A DNA stretch of 64,000 nucleotides from the NCBI GenBank assembly GCA_014338405.1, contig JTDE01001384.1, positions 34,212 through 98,211 of the forward strand. The letters are read 5' to 3'. The notes beneath the pieces were generated by a model, which ran no database searches, was not told the DNA's origin, and was given only the letters and a program-made list of their open reading frames with translations. Positions 60,958 to 64,000 of this stretch are shown here, in pieces. The DNA is from Paragonimus skrjabini miyazakii. Its lineage: Eukaryota; Platyhelminthes; Trematoda; Plagiorchiida; Troglotrematidae. The translations under genes were made by a program, and so were the position numbers. Positions within the stretch are counted from its first letter, which is position 1, and each line of letters opens with the position of its first letter.

Positions 60958-61437
60958 GGTACATTTATATACATCTAAGTTATGGTAAACCACGGGAAGA
61001 GGGGTTAGCTCTTGACGAATATGCTTAGAAAGATGCACCCTTTTCACTAGTTCTTTAATGCCACATCATGCCAAGGCAGGGATGTCAAAATAATTGTTTG
61101 TGAGCATAGCAACCGACAGACGTGGTCGGCCAACAACCTGTTATACACTATAGGATAAGCCTTTTTTCTACTTGAACAGAGCACAACTTGCATATATGAC
61201 GTTCATTTTATGGTTTGCCTTCAGGGAGTGAACAGAATGTATTTCATCTATGTGACTTAGCCAGTTTAGCCAGAAAAGGTATATGGGCTCCTTCTCACTT
61301 TGAGGTACGCTGACTGATCTGTACATGATTGTTGCTCAACGAATCCATGCTTACTTGAAACCTGGTACATTCCCATTCATGAACTATAATCTTCACTATC
61401 CAATCTGCACGTTTCTTTGCCACTCATGTGAGTGTGT

Positions 61438-61690
61438 TGACGAACCAGAATTCCAGTCCACGACGCAGATAGATTTCTGTTTAAATGTCATGTGTACTAC
61501 TATTTTGTTCTGGGCGCTTGGCTGACGTCAGTTGTAGTGGATTTTCGATCACCATTTCTCACCCGCTAACTAGATTTCGTTGAGTGTTGACTCGTTTGAT
61601 CGCTCGTGTTGTTCGCAACCACTCCGCTATGGGCTTTGAACATACCTGACCACTTCGCCGAGATATTCCAGTGGATGTCAGAATAATTGC
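61438..61690 (+). repeat. Repeat A, copy 3, decayed
   Basis: Same orientation as copy 1. Shared, diverged blocks: GAATTCCAGTCCAC, CGCTATGGGCTTTGAACATACC, ACCACTTCGCCGAGATATTCCA. The order is kept, but identity is clearly lower than between copies 1 and 2. Confidence 0.6.
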
Positions 61691-63158
61691 GTTTCCGAAT
61701 CGGTCATTTACTGCAATACCAGTCACAGAAGCTTACCAAACCATTCACGGACTCGCTAACATTCTGAATAGTTAAGTCGTCTTTCAAACTGGGAAGCTCA
61801 CCTTTTATCACATGAGAATCGCGAAATTGACAAGCATTTGCATGGAATGAATGTATTCTGCTGTAGTACAACCAGATTTTAGGTATTTGCTTTCTTCTCA
61901 CGCTGCCAGCTTGCCAGTAATTGGAGAACTGCAACGTAGTTTTTCAAACCTTATTCCTAACCCATTTGTTCATGCCAGACTGTCAGTTGATAGACAACTC
62001 TTTTAAGTAGTTTCCTCTACTTTTTGGTGGTTCATGATGAGAGTGTAAATATGACGATCTAATCCTGGGAACACCATTTTCAAACAGTAGGTTTCATAGA
62101 AGCACTAATCTGTAGTACACGTATTCCACTCGTATTTATTGTTACCACTGTGCAGTTAGTCAAATGACGAGTTGTTAAAAGTGGTTCAGTTTGCTCCATC
62201 ATTTACGTATGAACAACAAGATTTTTCTCGTTCTCAAGTTGTGGTCGGCATTTGTCTTCAGTGCAAAGTAAACAATTCACACAGACATATTTTTAAGCAC
62301 TCCTCAAAATCTCGTTACTGGTCAAATGTCGCTGGCTTACAACCCATAATGTACACCCCAAAATTTTGATGCTAGGTAGACTTTCACACGCCAAGGTGAT
62401 CCAGAGGAAATTACTTCTGCTGTGAGTGTATAAGATTTAGCAGGCAACCCTGCAGGGAGAGCAAGTGATTTCTCCTCATCGCTCACGGAGTTCTGTTTAT
62501 CGCCTAATTATCTATTTTCTATGGAACTAAGCTGTTGATAAGAACTAGGCTGGAATCTAAGAGTATTCAAGTACTGAAGCCTACATCTAGCTGGATTATC
62601 TACTCAGCGCTTCCCACACCATAAAAACCCCTTGATTGTTGCAGATCAACGTAAATCACCTCAGTTTTAAAACAGAACGGAGTGACGTGAAATTTCTTAT
62701 AAGTCCGAAGTTTTTGAAAGGTTAATTCTCATACGGTTGAAAGCTCCGATGAATATCTAGTAATCCATTCAGTTTTCGTTTTTCATTTCTCCCCAATCCG
62801 CCATTCTGTCCAGTTCATTCTGTTCTATCATTACATGATGGCAAGTTCCAATCTAGCGAAGACTGGCGATCGCACGTTACCATTCACAATATTGCCCGTT
62901 AGTAAGTCATAACCATATGTTAGGCTGCTGGACTAACCGGGGAAGCAGAATGAAACATTGGAGTGCAGCCTAGCCTGAAGTGGTTCTCCGTACTTAGATA
63001 AACTGGGCCTTGGCAAATGCTTTAACCACGACGTTCTTGAACCAATATCCTGCGTAAATGAGCGTTTGTTTGTTGTCCTGTTGAAGCGCACATCGTACCT
63101 GCTGTTTGTCCAAATAAACAACCCTTGCATTATTTGCATTTTTCACTCTAAATACCAG

Positions 63159-63587
63159 TTCGTGCGTTTTGTCCATCGGGGAGATGCGTTTAACGGTGAC
63201 GCAAAAGAGAAATCCTCTAACGAGAGTAGCATTCTGCTCTCCAAAGGTCGAGCTTTTACGCGCCTGGAAGCCTCAGACTACTAGTCAAATTCGATCTTCA
63301 CTGACGGTACGTTATTGGTTTCTTGACAATGTAACCCTAACTTCTTGGTTACACATTATATTGCCTCTAATCAATTCATGTTTTTGCATTCCTGTTACAA
63401 ATAAACGAGCGACATTTTGTGAAACCAGAAGCATTTTACATTTTCGACCGCATTATTGATCAGTTTGTCAAAACTGTGTATCGACCTACATCCCCGCAAT
63501 CAGCACACGATAACATCAATATGAAGTTGGTTTTATGGATTTTCCATCCTTTCATGCAATCGATGAATAACCAATACATCTTGTCGG
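63159..63587 (+). CDS. Hypothetical pair of adjacent exons
   Basis: 63,159-63,306 is bounded by CACTCTAAATACCAG| and ACG|GTACGT and is open as GEMRLTVTQKRNPLTRVAFC then PKVELLRAWKPQTTSQIRSS. After a 103-bp putative intron ending ACGAG, the segment 63,410-63,587 continues in phase as RHFVKPEAFYIFDRIIDQFV, NMKLVLWIFHPFMQSMNNQY, followed by GG|GTAACA. A competing frame in the first segment is also open. No family is recognised. Confidence 0.2.
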
Positions 63588-64000
63588 GTAACAATATGAC
63601 TCGTGTGCTTTATGATGACAAATTTTCACGGAAATCAGGCGATTATGCTTTTTCTCTCATTTTATCGTCATTTAATCTGTAATTTTATTAGTGTATATGG
63701 GCTCCTCTTCTTGATGTACTATCTGCTAATAGGTTTCAGTAGATGTCTGATAGAGGATTTCCAGTACTTTACAAATTGCTAAAGCGTCTAACCAATTATA
63801 CCGTTATCTCTGCAAACAATTAGATAATTTCGTGATTAAAGACAGTTCAGTCCCTTCAGAAGTTTGAACAAAACAGTCAGAAAACGAAAACTGGTAAGTA
63901 CAAGCATTTCGTATTGACTCATCAACACCAAATTTACAATAACGTGAAACGGTTTTTTATATCGAACAGATAGGGGGGTAGGGTGGATAGTCAATCGGTG
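63588..64000. other. End of window, no gene recognised
   Basis: A 34-bp segment between CAGTCCCTTCAG and GTAAGT (about 63,860-63,893) looks like a tiny exon (KFEQNSQKTKT), but its phase does not match the segment before it. Confidence 0.3.

Noticed and set aside
1..64000. CRISPR arrays, operons, bacterial promoters or terminators
   Set aside because: No regularly spaced repeats, no tightly packed genes, and retroelement content and intron signals point to an animal genome.

Overview
This window looks like low-gene-density, repeat-rich DNA from an animal genome, most probably a flatworm and perhaps a digenean trematode. The reasons are: AT-rich background; no tightly packed long ORFs; GT-AG exon-like segments; two 100-N scaffold gaps; and a repeat set made of Penelope-like elements with GIY-YIG domains, LINE remnants, a Ty3/gypsy LTR element and a tRNA-promoter short repeat. 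No tools were available, so species and repeat-family names are inference. Most ORFs of 60-130 codons are expected by chance at this base composition and are left out.

Layout. 1-3.3 kb: decayed copies of the tRNA-related repeat and a GC-richer block. 3.34-4.87 kb: broken LINE reverse transcriptase on the minus strand. 6.2-6.6 kb and 10.8-11.1 kb: two copies, in opposite orientation, of an unclassified repeat (here repeat A); a third decayed copy lies at 61.4-61.7 kb. 7.8-8.0 kb: one good copy of the tRNA-related repeat. 11,279-15,778: a structurally complete 4,500-bp Ty3/gypsy retrotransposon with 314-bp LTRs, a 4-bp target-site duplication, a primer binding site resembling the 3' end of tRNA-His, a wrecked gag, and a pol frame (protease, RT, RNase H, DD35E integrase, GPY/F) broken by only two stops. 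16-18.1 kb and 23.3 kb: short phase-compatible exon-like segments. 21.2-21.8 kb: a full-length tRNA-related repeat containing a probably spurious gap. 24.8-26.3, 45.7-46.8, 52.6-54.1 and 57.4-58.8 kb: four Penelope-like elements. 26.9-28.3 kb: the best candidate host gene, three exons with good splice sites. 35.9-36.9 kb: a second, different LINE remnant. 60.7-63.6 kb: further exon-like segments.

Functionally the window is mainly a graveyard of retroelements. The LTR element is the youngest-looking piece, but its RT active site, gag and two stops make it non-autonomous. The tRNA-related repeat has pol III A and B boxes in the middle of the unit and reads from its right end into its left end, so it can occur in tandem. 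The most interesting hypothesis is a 51-bp intron-like segment at the gag/pol border of the LTR element. It contains both the Gag stop and an AATAAA, which would let splicing and polyadenylation choose between Gag and Gag-Pol.
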